Positions 17,366 through 26,280 of a DNA stretch of 64,000 bases are shown here, piece after piece (within the stretch, counting starts at the first letter, position 1; each line of letters starts with the position of its first letter). The position numbers and the translations under genes were made by a program. The stretch comes from an uncultured Pseudomonadota bacterium (lineage in GTDB: Bacteria; Myxococcota_A; UBA796; SXON01). The stretch spans positions 1 to 64,000 of the forward strand of contig CAIMSU010000268.1 in assembly GCA_903844155.1 (NCBI GenBank). Direction: 5' to 3'. The notes beneath the pieces are model-generated. The model was given only the letters and a program-made list of their open reading frames with translations. It searched no databases and had not been told where the DNA came from.

Positions 17366-19188
17366 CGCGCGGTAGCCCGGCCGCCAAAACGGCAGCGAAG
17401 ACCGGATCGCCGTGGGGCTCGTACTGGACGGGCCTGTGGCCGGACTTGCGACCGGACAAGCTCCGTTTCTTGCTCGCCATCGTGTGCGTGCCCATCATCA
17501 GCGCGATGGGCGCGGCGCAGCCGGCGTTGATGAAGCGGGTGCTGGACGACCACGTGGTCGCCGGGAAGGCGGAGGGATTGTGGGCTGCCGCCGGCCTCTA
17601 TCTCGCTGCGGTGCTTGGCTCGTTCGTGATTGAGGGCGTGTACACCATCGCGCTCTCCGTCGCCGCCGAACGGACGATCTATCGGCTTCGGCAGCGGATC
17701 GTCACGCACACGCTCGGCCTCTCGCAGCGCTTCTTCGAGCGCCAGCCGACGGGACAGGTGCTCACGCGCGCGACCAGCGACGTCGACGCGCTCTCCGAAG
17801 CCCTCTCGCAAGGCAGCATCTCCATCCTCCTCGACATCAGCAACATGCTCGCCGTGCTGATCGCGATGTTCTACCTCGACGGGCACCTCACACTCGCGCT
17901 GCTGGCGCTCGCCCCCCCGCTCGTGGCGATGATCGAGTTCTTTCGCCGACGAATGCGGGTGCTCTTCGCCGAAGTCCGCGACGCCCTCGCTGCGCTCAAC
18001 TCGTTCACGGCGGAGCGCCTCGCGGGCATCGAAGTGCTGCAGCTCTACCGACAGGAGGAGCGCACCCAGGCCCGATTCCGCTCGTTGGACGCTGCGCATC
18101 GCGATGCGAACGTGAAGAACAACTTCTATGACGCGGCGTTGTACGCGCTGATCGACGGCATCTCGTCGATGTGCGTGGCGTTGATGCTGTACTGGGGCGG
18201 GCGACAGCTCGGCGTTCCAGGCTCGGATGCGGTCACCGTCGGGCTCGTGGTGGCGTTCGTCGACTACATCGACCGCCTGTTTCGGCCACTCCGCGAGTTT
18301 TCGGGAAAAGTGACGTTCCTCCAGCGTGCAGGGGCTTCACTGGAGAAGATCTACTGGCTGCTTGGTGTGACGGAGCGGATCACGCCGGGGTCGGTCGTCT
18401 TGCCCGACCCGACGCCCGGCCGCCTGGTGCTCTCGGGCGTGCGCTTCGCCTACCGATCAGAACCGGGCGATGAGAGCGGAAAATACGACATCCTCAAGGG
18501 CATCGACCTCACCGTGGAGCCGGGCGAGGTGGTCGCGGTGGTCGGGCGGACGGGATCGGGGAAAAGCACGCTCGTACGCCTGCTCGCGCGCGTCCACGAC
18601 GGTTACCGCGGAAGCATCACGGTCGACGGCGTGGAGCTACGCGACATCGCGCCGACGAGCGTGCGCAAGGCCATCGGCAGCGTCCGGCAGGAGGTGCAAT
18701 TGTTCACGGACACCCTCCGTTTCAACCTGACGCTGGGCGAGGTCGTATCGGAACCCCGGCTCGCGGACGCGCTTCGACTGACCAACGCGGACATCATCGC
18801 CAACCGGACCCCGGAGGGCCTGGAGCAGCCGATACGCGAGCGCGGTTCGAACGTTTCGGCGGGCGAAGGGCAGATCCTGGCCCTGGCGCGGGCGATGGTG
18901 CGGGACCCCGCGATCGTCATCCTCGACGAGGCGACCGCGAGCGTCGATCCGCTCTCCGAGCGCCTGCTGCAGGAGGGCATCGAGCGGGTTTTTGCACGAA
19001 AGACCTGCCTTGTCATCGCCCACCGCCTCTCGACCATCACGCACGCCGACCGGATCCTCGTGCTCGACGCGGGCGAGGTGGTGGAGCTCGGGACACACGC
19101 GCAATTGCTGGCGAAGGGTGGGGCCTATGCCGCGCTTTACGCGGAGGGGTTCCAGGACGCGGCGGTGGCTGGAAGGGCGCCGCTGTGA
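17362..19188 (+). CDS. ABC exporter half-transporter, subunit 2 (MdlB-like)
   Basis: 608 aa. Exporter-type membrane domain (about 25-340), then an ATPase domain with Walker A GRTGSGKST (about 395-403) and Walker B VILDEATASVD with the catalytic Glu. The signature is VSAGEGQ instead of LSGGQ, the usual variation in one half of heterodimeric exporters. Together with subunit 1 it should form a heterodimer exporting lipids, peptides or drugs; the substrate is unknown. The complete chain (phosphoesterase, CoaB-like, two half-transporters) has overlapping ends throughout and should be one transcript. Confidence 0.92.
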   Translation: MTRGSPAAKTAAKTGSPWGSYWTGLWPDLRPDKLRFLLAIVCVPIISAMGAAQPALMKRVLDDHVVAGKAEGLWAAAGLYLAAVLGSFVIEGVYTIALSVAAERTIYRLRQRIVTHTLGLSQRFFERQPTGQVLTRATSDVDALSEALSQGSISILLDISNMLAVLIAMFYLDGHLTLALLALAPPLVAMIEFFRRRMRVLFAEVRDALAALNSFTAERLAGIEVLQLYRQEERTQARFRSLDAAHRDANVKNNFYDAALYALIDGISSMCVALMLYWGGRQLGVPGSDAVTVGLVVAFVDYIDRLFRPLREFSGKVTFLQRAGASLEKIYWLLGVTERITPGSVVLPDPTPGRLVLSGVRFAYRSEPGDESGKYDILKGIDLTVEPGEVVAVVGRTGSGKSTLVRLLARVHDGYRGSITVDGVELRDIAPTSVRKAIGSVRQEVQLFTDTLRFNLTLGEVVSEPRLADALRLTNADIIANRTPEGLEQPIRERGSNVSAGEGQILALARAMVRDPAIVILDEATASVDPLSERLLQEGIERVFARKTCLVIAHRLSTITHADRILVLDAGEVVELGTHAQLLAKGGAYAALYAEGFQDAAVAGRAPL

Positions 19189-19285
19189 GGCCACACGTCG
19201 GCTCCCTGGCGTGGTTGGATGCCGGCGGGGGAACGCTGACGTTGGGCGCCCTGTCAAGACCCGCCCTCAGCGGTTCTTGTCCATT

Positions 19286-19303
19286 ACGATATCGCGATAT
19301 CGT
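19286..19303. promoter_or_regulatory. Perfect 18-bp operator upstream of the sahR-like/metH operon
   Basis: ACGATATCGCGATATCGT is a perfect palindrome 15 nt before the ATG of the ArsR-type regulator. It is AT-rich against the GC-rich background, and its position fits autoregulation by the adjacent regulator. A TTGTCC at 19277-19282 could be a -35 element, in which case the operator covers the promoter spacer. Confidence 0.75.
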
Positions 19304-19317
19304 GATATGCTGATTTC

Positions 19318-20178
19318 ATGAACCGGATGGAACGCCTCAAGGTCCTCGCGGAGCCGCTGCGGTTGCGGGTCGTGGCGCTCCTGAACGCGCAGGAGCTGTG
19401 CGCCGCGGAGCTTCAGGGCATCCTCGGCATGGCCCAGAGCACCTTCGCAGGGCACATGGCGCAGCTCAAACGGGTGGGTCTGGTCGGCGTTCGGCGCGTT
19501 GGCGGGCAGGTCGTGTACAGCGCGGCAACGCTCGATGATGCCGCGCTGGCCGCGCTGATCACCTCGGAGCCGCTTGACGAGGCAGACCGGTTCGCGCTCG
19601 ATCGCGTCGTCGCATCGCGCACTGGAGACGCCGCGGAGACGTTGGACGCGGACTTCCTGCCGGGCCGCAACTGGGAGGGGCTGGCGCACCTGCTCCTCCG
19701 TCTGCTCCCGCCCCTGCGCATCGCCGATCTCGGTGTTGGAAGCGGAGAGTTGACCCGACTCCTGGCGTCCTCACACCCCGAGGCACGCATCATCGCGATC
19801 GACCTGGAGCCCGAGGTGCTGCGCGACCTCGGCAGCAATGTAGAGCCCCGCTGCGGCGATCTCGCCGAGCCGCCGCTCACGCCCGGCGAGGTCGATCTCG
19901 CGCTCTACTCGCAGTCCCTCCACTGCGTCGCCGACCCCCTCCTCGCCCTGAAAAACCTCCACGCAAAGCTCGCTCCCGGCGCCCGCGTGGCCGTGCTTGA
20001 CCTCGCGCCCCACACCCACGCGTGGGTCCAGGGCAAGCTCGGCCACAAGCACCTCGGCTTCTCAGACCTCGGCGGACTGCTCGAACAAGCCGGCTTTCAC
20101 CACGTCTCCTGCGACGTCGTCCACCGCGACCGTCGCTCCCCCGCCTTCACCACCCTCCTCGCCGTTGGTACCCGATGA
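19318..20178 (+). CDS. sahR: SahR-like regulator: ArsR-type HTH fused to SAM/SAH-binding methyltransferase fold
   Basis: 286 aa. Residues about 1-95 form an ArsR winged helix-turn-helix (LAEPLRLRVVALL at the start; recognition helix in MAQSTFAGHMAQLKRVGL). Residues about 135-286 form a class I methyltransferase-like domain with a SAM-binding loop IADLGVGSGELTRLL. SahR proteins have this architecture and sense S-adenosylhomocysteine to control methionine-cycle genes. The gene overlaps metH by ATGA and has an 18-bp palindrome just upstream, both supporting this assignment. There is no CxC metal-binding motif, so metal sensing is unlikely. Confidence 0.85.
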   Translation: MNRMERLKVLAEPLRLRVVALLNAQELCAAELQGILGMAQSTFAGHMAQLKRVGLVGVRRVGGQVVYSAATLDDAALAALITSEPLDEADRFALDRVVASRTGDAAETLDADFLPGRNWEGLAHLLLRLLPPLRIADLGVGSGELTRLLASSHPEARIIAIDLEPEVLRDLGSNVEPRCGDLAEPPLTPGEVDLALYSQSLHCVADPLLALKNLHAKLAPGARVAVLDLAPHTHAWVQGKLGHKHLGFSDLGGLLEQAGFHHVSCDVVHRDRRSPAFTTLLAVGTR

Positions 20179-23100
20179 ACCCGCTCCCGAACGCCCCCCT
20201 CCTCGACAGTCCCGCCGGGTCCTCCCCGCTCCTCGACGCCCTCGTCGACCGCGTCCTCATCTTCGACGGCGGCATGGGGACCCAGATCCACAGCTTCAAC
20301 CTCCCGCTCTCGGACTACAACGGACTCGAGAACTGCTCGGAGATCCTGTGCCTCACCCGGCCGGACGTCATCGAGGCCATCCACAGCCGCTACTTTGCCG
20401 TCGGCGCGGACGTTGTTGAGACCAACTCATTCGGCGGCGCGCCGTGGGTGCTCGGTGAGTTCGGGCTCGCTGCACAGTGCCACGAGATCAACCGGAAGGC
20501 GGCGGAGATCGCCAGGGAGGCGGCTCGTAAATACACCACCGAGGGGCGGCCCCGCTTCGTCGCCGGTTCGATAGGGCCCGGCACTCGCTTGCCAAGCCTG
20601 CTGCACATCCAGTGGGACGAGATGCACGCCGGCTACATGGAGCAGGTGCGCGGGCTCGTCGACGGCGGCGTGGACGTGCTGCTCGTCGAGACCTGTCAGG
20701 ACCTGCTGCAGACCAAGTGCGCGGTGGCGGCCATCTTTGACGTGTTCACCGACCCTGCCTATGCAAGCCGTCGCGTGCCCGTGATGGCGCAGGTGACGAT
20801 GGAGACGACCGGGACCATGCTCCTCGGCTCCGACATCGCGACGGCGCTGACGGTGCTGGAGGCCTACCCCATCGACGTGATCGGCCTGAACTGCGCCACC
20901 GGGCCGCAGGAGATGGCGGCACACATCGCGTACCTTGGACGGCACGCCCAGCGCCGGATCAGTGTGTTGCCAAACGCTGGGCTGCCCCAGCTTGTAGACG
21001 GTCAGACACACTACCCCCTCGGCCCGAAGGAGCTGGCCGAGTGGCACGAGCGCTTCGTGGAACACGACGGTGTCAGCTTTGTCGGGGGCTGTTGTGGAAC
21101 GACGCCGGACCACATCCGGGCCGTCGCCGAGCGGATCCTTCGTCGCAGGCCGAAGGCGCGGACACCCGAATTCGTGCCCTCCCTCGCCAGTCTTTACGGC
21201 ACAGTGCCGCTGCGGCAGCAAGCAGACATCTTCGCGGTCGGCGAGCGCACCAACGCCAACGGGAGCCGGGCGTTCAAGAGGATGCTCGACGCCGAGGACT
21301 GGGACGGCATGGTTGGCATGGGCAAAACCCAGATGAAATCGGGATCGCACGCGATCGACGTGTGCACCGCGTTCGTGGGTCGGCCGGAGATCCGGGACAT
21401 GGACACACTGGTCTCGAAGATGGCCACGGCGGTGCACGGGCCGCTCGTCATCGACTCTACGGAGGTGCCGGTCCTGGAGGCGGCGCTCAAGCGCATCGGC
21501 GGAAAGCCGCTTGTCAACTCGATCAATCTCGAGGACGGCGAGGGGCGCCTCGACCGCGTCTGCGCGCTCTGTCGCGAGTTCGGCGCGGGTGTCATCGCGC
21601 TCACGATCGACGAGGAGGGAATGGCCAAGTCGCCCGAGCGGAAGCTGGCCGTTGCGGAGCGTCTGTACGATCTCGCAGTCAACCGCCACGGCATCGCGCC
21701 CGACGACATCCTCTTCGACCCGCTGACCTTCACCATCGCCACGGGCAACGAGGACGACCGCAAGCTTGGGTTGTGGACACTCGAGGGCATCCGACTCATC
21801 GCGGACCGCTTCCCCCGCTGTGGCATCGTGCTTGGCTTGTCCAACATCAGCTTCGGCCTCAACCCGCCCGCACGTCACGCGCTCAACTCCGTGTACCTGC
21901 ACCACGCGCGGGAAGCCGGCTTGACCGCCGCGATCGTCCATGCCGACAAGATCATCCCCCTCTACAAGCTGCCCGAAGAACAGCGGATCGTGTGTGAGGA
22001 CCTCATCTTCGACCGTCGCCGACCCGCGTCTGTCGCCGCCGACGGCACCCCGGTCCCCGCCTACGATCCGCTCCAGAGCCTGCTCGCCTTGTTTGCGGAC
22101 GCCAAGTCTGCCGTCGCGGTCAAGAAGATCGCCGCGAGTGTCGAGGAGCGGCTCAAAGACCGCATCGTCGATGGGGACCGCATCGGGCTTGAGGTCGATC
22201 TGCAGGAAGCGCTGTTGACACACGCGCCGCTCGCGATCATCAACGAGATCCTGCTCGGCGGGATGAAGGTCGTCGGCGACTTGTTCGGCTCCGGACAGAT
22301 GCAATTGCCGTTCGTGCTGCAGTCGGCGGAGACGATGAAGGCGGCCGTAGCTTGGTTGGAGCCCCACATGGACAAAGCCAGCGGCCCTGCAAAAGGCACG
22401 ATGGTCCTGGCGACCGTGCGCGGCGACGTGCACGACATCGGCAAGAACCTCGTCGACATCATCCTCACCAACAACGGCTACCGTGTGGTGAACATCGGCA
22501 TCAAGCAGCCGATCGACCAGATCCTCAAGGCGGCGAAGGAGCACAATGCCGACGCCATCGGCATGAGCGGGCTGCTGGTCAAGAGCACGGTCATCATGAA
22601 GGAGAACATGGAGGAGATGCGCTCTCAGGGTTGGACGACGCCGATTGTGTTGGGTGGCGCCGCGCTTACCCGAGCGTACGTCGAGCAGGACTGCTCACGA
22701 ACCTACGGACGCAAGGTTGCCTATGCAAAGGACGCCTTCGCTGGTCTGCGCTTCATGGAGGGCCTGCCGACCTACAACGACGCGCTGGACGCGATCGTCG
22801 ACGACGCCTCACCTGAGACGAAGAAGATCACTGCGCGCAACGAGCGGCCCGTTCCTTATGACAGTCGGGACGCGGAGCCAATCCGCCCAGCGAAGGTGCC
22901 CGAGCCGCCCTTCTGGGGCGCGCGCAAGGTGGAGGTGCCGCTGCGGGCGTTGTTGCCGTGGATCAATGAGGACGTGCTCTACAAATTCCAGTGGGGCTTC
23001 CTGCGGAAGAACCTGTCGGACCAGGAGCACGCGGAGCAGCTCCGCACGGTCGTCAAGCCGATCCTCGTTGAGCTGGCCGACCGCTGCGCGCGCGAGGAGA

Positions 23101-23684
23101 TCCTTCATCCGAGCGCTGTTTACGGCTACTTCAAGTGTCATCGCGACGGAGACGGGCTGACACTCGAAGACGGCACCAGGCTCGGCTTTCCGCGACAGTC
23201 TGCAAAGCTCGCCGACGGCAGCTTGAAGGCCGGACTCTGCCTCGCAGACTACTTCCGGACTGCGGAACAGGGCGGCGACGTGGTCGCGCTGCAGTGTGTC
23301 ACCGTCGGACAGCACGCAAGCGACGTCGCCCGCACGTGGTTCGATCAGAACAAGTACACGGACTACCTGTACTTGCACGGGCTTGGTGTGGAGGTGACCG
23401 AGGCGCTCGCCGAGTTCGTCCACAAGCAGATCCGCGCCGAGCTTGGCATCGCCGGTGAGGACGCGCGGGACATCCCCCAGCTCTTCCACAAGAAGTACCA
23501 GGGGTGTCGCTACGCCTACGGCTACCCGGCCTGCCCGGAGATGTCCGACCAACGCCATCTTCTCCGCCTCCTCGGCGCCGACCGCATCGGTGTCAGCATG
23601 GCCGACGAAGACCAGCTCCACCCCGAGCAGTCGACCGCCGCCATCGTCGTCCACCACCCCCAGGCCCGCTACTTCCGCGTCTAA
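20175..23684 (+). CDS. metH: Cobalamin-dependent methionine synthase
   Basis: 1169 aa, full length (E. coli MetH is 1227). ATG overlaps the regulator's stop (ATGA). Domains in order: homocysteine-binding with zinc cysteines C240 and C306/C307 (GGCCGTTP); pterin-binding with FAVGERTNANGS; the cobalamin cap; the B12 domain with DVHDIG (lower-ligand His about 753); and the C-terminal AdoMet activation domain ending in HPEQSTAAIVVHHPQARYF. It transfers the methyl group of methyltetrahydrofolate to homocysteine. Control by the SahR-like protein, relieved when SAH accumulates, is a natural reading of the operon. Confidence 0.97.
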   Translation: MNPLPNAPLLDSPAGSSPLLDALVDRVLIFDGGMGTQIHSFNLPLSDYNGLENCSEILCLTRPDVIEAIHSRYFAVGADVVETNSFGGAPWVLGEFGLAAQCHEINRKAAEIAREAARKYTTEGRPRFVAGSIGPGTRLPSLLHIQWDEMHAGYMEQVRGLVDGGVDVLLVETCQDLLQTKCAVAAIFDVFTDPAYASRRVPVMAQVTMETTGTMLLGSDIATALTVLEAYPIDVIGLNCATGPQEMAAHIAYLGRHAQRRISVLPNAGLPQLVDGQTHYPLGPKELAEWHERFVEHDGVSFVGGCCGTTPDHIRAVAERILRRRPKARTPEFVPSLASLYGTVPLRQQADIFAVGERTNANGSRAFKRMLDAEDWDGMVGMGKTQMKSGSHAIDVCTAFVGRPEIRDMDTLVSKMATAVHGPLVIDSTEVPVLEAALKRIGGKPLVNSINLEDGEGRLDRVCALCREFGAGVIALTIDEEGMAKSPERKLAVAERLYDLAVNRHGIAPDDILFDPLTFTIATGNEDDRKLGLWTLEGIRLIADRFPRCGIVLGLSNISFGLNPPARHALNSVYLHHAREAGLTAAIVHADKIIPLYKLPEEQRIVCEDLIFDRRRPASVAADGTPVPAYDPLQSLLALFADAKSAVAVKKIAASVEERLKDRIVDGDRIGLEVDLQEALLTHAPLAIINEILLGGMKVVGDLFGSGQMQLPFVLQSAETMKAAVAWLEPHMDKASGPAKGTMVLATVRGDVHDIGKNLVDIILTNNGYRVVNIGIKQPIDQILKAAKEHNADAIGMSGLLVKSTVIMKENMEEMRSQGWTTPIVLGGAALTRAYVEQDCSRTYGRKVAYAKDAFAGLRFMEGLPTYNDALDAIVDDASPETKKITARNERPVPYDSRDAEPIRPAKVPEPPFWGARKVEVPLRALLPWINEDVLYKFQWGFLRKNLSDQEHAEQLRTVVKPILVELADRCAREEILHPSAVYGYFKCHRDGDGLTLEDGTRLGFPRQSAKLADGSLKAGLCLADYFRTAEQGGDVVALQCVTVGQHASDVARTWFDQNKYTDYLYLHGLGVEVTEALAEFVHKQIRAELGIAGEDARDIPQLFHKKYQGCRYAYGYPACPEMSDQRHLLRLLGADRIGVSMADEDQLHPEQSTAAIVVHHPQARYFRV

Positions 23685-23693
23685 CGGCCGATG

Positions 23694-23753
23694 TATCAAA
23701 ACCGACGACGTCACTTTTCACACCTATCAAAAGCGACGACGTCAGTTTTGATA
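23694..23753. repeat. REP-like palindromes on the 5' side of the RAYT
   Basis: Two direct units, the second (23725-23753) running TATCAAAAGCGACG-A-CGTCAGTTTTGATA. It folds on itself with two mismatched pairs. The first unit (from 23694) keeps the left arm and core but its right arm reads TTTTCACA. They occupy the whole gap between metH and the transposase. Confidence 0.9.
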
Positions 23754-23797
23754 TGCGCGGCGCGTGGGAGGGCGATAGGCGGGTAAACGGAGTTCGA

Positions 23798-24595
23798 ATG
23801 CACTACTTCCATGCCGTTGCAACCGCGAATCAGGATCGACCCGTGTTCCAGCAGCCGGAGGTCGTCAGCGACCTTTTCCGGGGCTTTCAGGCGGTGACCG
23901 AAAAGGGCGTCGCCGTGGCCGCCTACGCCGTCCAGTCGGCTCACCTCCACGTGCTCATCGCGGTGGACGACCCTGCGGTAATTGGTGAGATGATGAAGCG
24001 AATCCTCGGCCCCATGGCGCAGGGGCTCAACCGCCGCATGCAGCAGTCGGGCGGTGTGTTCCAACGCGGGTTCTGGCGCGCGCCGGTCGCGAGCGACGCC
24101 TACCTCTGGCAACTGCCCCTGTACATCCATGCGAACGTCAATCCGCGCGCCCAGGACGCGGCCGGCCTCTCGGTCGGCCTCCGTTCCAGTCACGCCGCCT
24201 ACGTATCTGGCGACCGGGAGGCATGGCTGAACCCCGGCCTCGCCCTCGAACAGTACGGGGGAAACTACGTGGATGCGATGAACGAGCTTCTGGAAGCGCG
24301 CGCAAAGCGGCGCAGCACGCGCCCCGCTGACGCGCTCGACACGGAGTCGCCGGAAGAGCAGGTCCTCCTGGCGGTCGCGCGGGCGACCCACACGCACCCG
24401 TCTACGATCAGCGCGATCGAGCGGGGCGGAAAGCGCGACCGGATGCTGCTGGCGTGGGCGCTCGCGAGGGAGCTCGGCACCGCGAAGGCCAGTCGGTGGC
24501 TTCACGTGAGCTGGGCGACGGCTGATCGCTGGGCCAAGGAAGCCGGCGCCAACGTCGACCTTCAACCCGCGCGGCGAGCACTGGGCGAGAGTTGA
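23798..24595 (+). CDS. REP-associated tyrosine transposase (RAYT, Y1/IS200-like)
   Basis: 265 aa from ATG 23798, chosen because GGAG lies 5 nt upstream; an in-frame ATG at 23753, at the edge of the palindrome, would add 15 residues. The HUH motif is present as SAHLHVLI (about residues 47-54), and the likely catalytic Tyr sits in PLYIHANVNPRAQ (near 110). The C-terminal part (about 185-260) contains a helix-turn-helix-like region (HPSTISAIERG, then ASRWLHVSWATADRWAK), as in other RAYTs. These enzymes nick single-stranded REP palindromes, and here such palindromes flank the gene on both sides. No sign of disruption. Confidence 0.92.
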   Translation: MHYFHAVATANQDRPVFQQPEVVSDLFRGFQAVTEKGVAVAAYAVQSAHLHVLIAVDDPAVIGEMMKRILGPMAQGLNRRMQQSGGVFQRGFWRAPVASDAYLWQLPLYIHANVNPRAQDAAGLSVGLRSSHAAYVSGDREAWLNPGLALEQYGGNYVDAMNELLEARAKRRSTRPADALDTESPEEQVLLAVARATHTHPSTISAIERGGKRDRMLLAWALARELGTAKASRWLHVSWATADRWAKEAGANVDLQPARRALGES

Positions 24596-24650
24596 AAAGC
24601 GACGTCGTCGCTTTTGCTACATATCAAAAGCGACGTCGTCGGTTTTGATA
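24592..24650. repeat. REP-like palindromes on the 3' side of the RAYT
   Basis: Two units in inverted orientation relative to the left pair. The outer one, 24622-24650, reads TATCAAAAGCGACGTCGTCG then GTTTTGATA; the inner one (24592-24621) shares the GAAAAGCGACGTCGTCGCTTTT core. The last codons and stop of the M14 carboxypeptidase gene lie inside the outer unit. Confidence 0.9.
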
Positions 24651-26264
24651 GGTGGCGGGGCGACGGCGGGGGAGGAGAAGGCCGAAGATGCCGAAGAAGG
24701 TGGCGTTGGAGCCAGCGCATCCGCCGGCTGAGGGCAGCGGGTCGTTCCTGGCCGTCGCGTCGCCGGTCAGGACGGCCGTGGCCGGGGGCGTCTCGTCCCA
24801 GCTCGGCGCGTCGCTCATGCCAACCGCCCCGAGCCAGGCGCCGTTCGTCCACAGGAGCGCGGCATCATCCCCTTCGGACCAGACGAATTGCAGCTCGGTC
24901 GGCGAGCCGGAGACCGGCGTCAGGGCGTGCATCGCTCGGACCGGACCGCCGACGCCCCACGCCTCGGCACCACGCCCAAAGCCCGCCCCGTCCAACGTCA
25001 GCGTGCCGTCGACGAGCGTGACGCCATCGAGGTGAACGTGGTCGTCGACCTCGCCGATCAGCAGCGAACGGGGGGCGACGCCGTCGACGGTTGCGACGTC
25101 CCAGAGACCGGGTGCCAGGGCCGTAGCATCGAGCCCAACCGTAGGATCGAGCGTGAGATTCTCCTCGCCCGGCTGCGAGAGGCCAACCCAGCCGTCGGGC
25201 ACGCGGACCACTCCGTCGCCGCGGCTGATGACGCGCGGGCTCACCGAAGTTCCGTCCCAGACCAGCGCGTCCCCGAACGCGGCATCGACAAAACCGGCGC
25301 TCGACCACGTCTCTGGCGCTGCGTCCGTCCAGCGGGCGACGAGACCGCTGGGGCTGGCCGCGGGTTCCTCCGTCCCCAGCGTGACCGGCACCGCCTCCCC
25401 GGTCTGGTCGGAGACGGCGACCGCCGTGACGTCCGGGGCCCGAGCCAGCCACTGGAGGATCGCGTCCGCGTGCCAGTCGAGGACGGTCTGGACGTCGACG
25501 GGCGCTTTGTCGTCGTCGAGCTCGACCGTCAGCTCGGGGATGCCCCAGCGCCCGTAGGCCCAATCGGTGAGGTCCCCGTGCGTGACGTACCAATCCGCCC
25601 CGTCGGTCGCCCAGAAGTCGGGCGCGGTCGTCAGGGCGAGGTAGTCGGCGCTGACCGTCTCGAAGAGCGGCTCGTCGGGTGATCGGGGGCTGGTTGTGTC
25701 GTTCCAGGGCCACGAAATGTTGCTCGCGCCGCTGTGCAGGGTCAGGCCCCCGAGCCAACACCGGGCGCGGGTGAGGGATCGCATCGCGCGCGTCTCAGGC
25801 TCGGAGAACGCCGAGACACCGGGATTCGTGGCCTCGCCCCAATCGTATCCGTAGTTCCGGTTGAGGTCGACGCCTATTGCGTTCTCGCGCGTGCGGGCGT
25901 CAAGTCCGTCCGGATTGACGTCCGGCACGATCCAGATCTCGGCGTCGGACGGGATCAAGCTCGGGTCGCCGACCAGCCGCTGCGCGACGTCCAGCGCGAC
26001 GAGGGCGCTGATCGGCTCGTTCCCGTGGTGCGTTGCGACGATGCGAAGAGCGTACGACGGATGCGGCGAAGCGGCGATCCGCAGCGCGGTGATGGGCTTG
26101 CCCGCCAGGCTGAGCCCAAGGTCGACCCGGCTCGCGTACGGGCCCTCCAGCGTGTCCATGTCGGCCTCGACCTCCTCGGCCGTCACCCATCCCTCGTCGG
26201 AGTCGAACAACGCCGGATTCTCGTCCTCGTTCGGCCAGAATGCGGGGTCGTCGGGACGGTCCAT
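24624..26264 (-). CDS. M14-family zinc carboxypeptidase with MYXO-CTERM-like tail
   Basis: 546 aa. Zinc ligands of the family are visible: HxxE at H80/E83 (HHGNEP), and H177 in LTLHSGA; the catalytic Glu is probably E248 in LTVELDD. NPDGLDARTRENAIGVDLNRN is the usual substrate-site segment (asterisk-free; Arg and Asn-Arg ligands). A beta-rich region of about 250 residues follows. The C-terminus (GGCAGSNATFFGIFGLLLPRRR) resembles a MYXO-CTERM sorting tail, after which YQNRRRRF is encoded by the REP palindrome. Oddly no signal peptide is found: the first residues are acidic and an in-frame TAG lies 9 nt upstream of the ATG. It follows namZ by 16 bp. Confidence 0.88.
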   Translation of the reverse strand: MDRPDDPAFWPNEDENPALFDSDEGWVTAEEVEADMDTLEGPYASRVDLGLSLAGKPITALRIAASPHPSYALRIVATHHGNEPISALVALDVAQRLVGDPSLIPSDAEIWIVPDVNPDGLDARTRENAIGVDLNRNYGYDWGEATNPGVSAFSEPETRAMRSLTRARCWLGGLTLHSGASNISWPWNDTTSPRSPDEPLFETVSADYLALTTAPDFWATDGADWYVTHGDLTDWAYGRWGIPELTVELDDDKAPVDVQTVLDWHADAILQWLARAPDVTAVAVSDQTGEAVPVTLGTEEPAASPSGLVARWTDAAPETWSSAGFVDAAFGDALVWDGTSVSPRVISRGDGVVRVPDGWVGLSQPGEENLTLDPTVGLDATALAPGLWDVATVDGVAPRSLLIGEVDDHVHLDGVTLVDGTLTLDGAGFGRGAEAWGVGGPVRAMHALTPVSGSPTELQFVWSEGDDAALLWTNGAWLGAVGMSDAPSWDETPPATAVLTGDATARNDPLPSAGGCAGSNATFFGIFGLLLPRRRPATYQNRRRRF

Positions 26265-26280
26265 CGGTCGTCCCTAACCC

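Noticed and set aside
20427-22544. 705-aa minus-strand frame across metH
   Set aside because: Shadow of a well-supported metH; no motifs, and rich in His/Arg/Asp as expected for antisense of GC-rich coding DNA.
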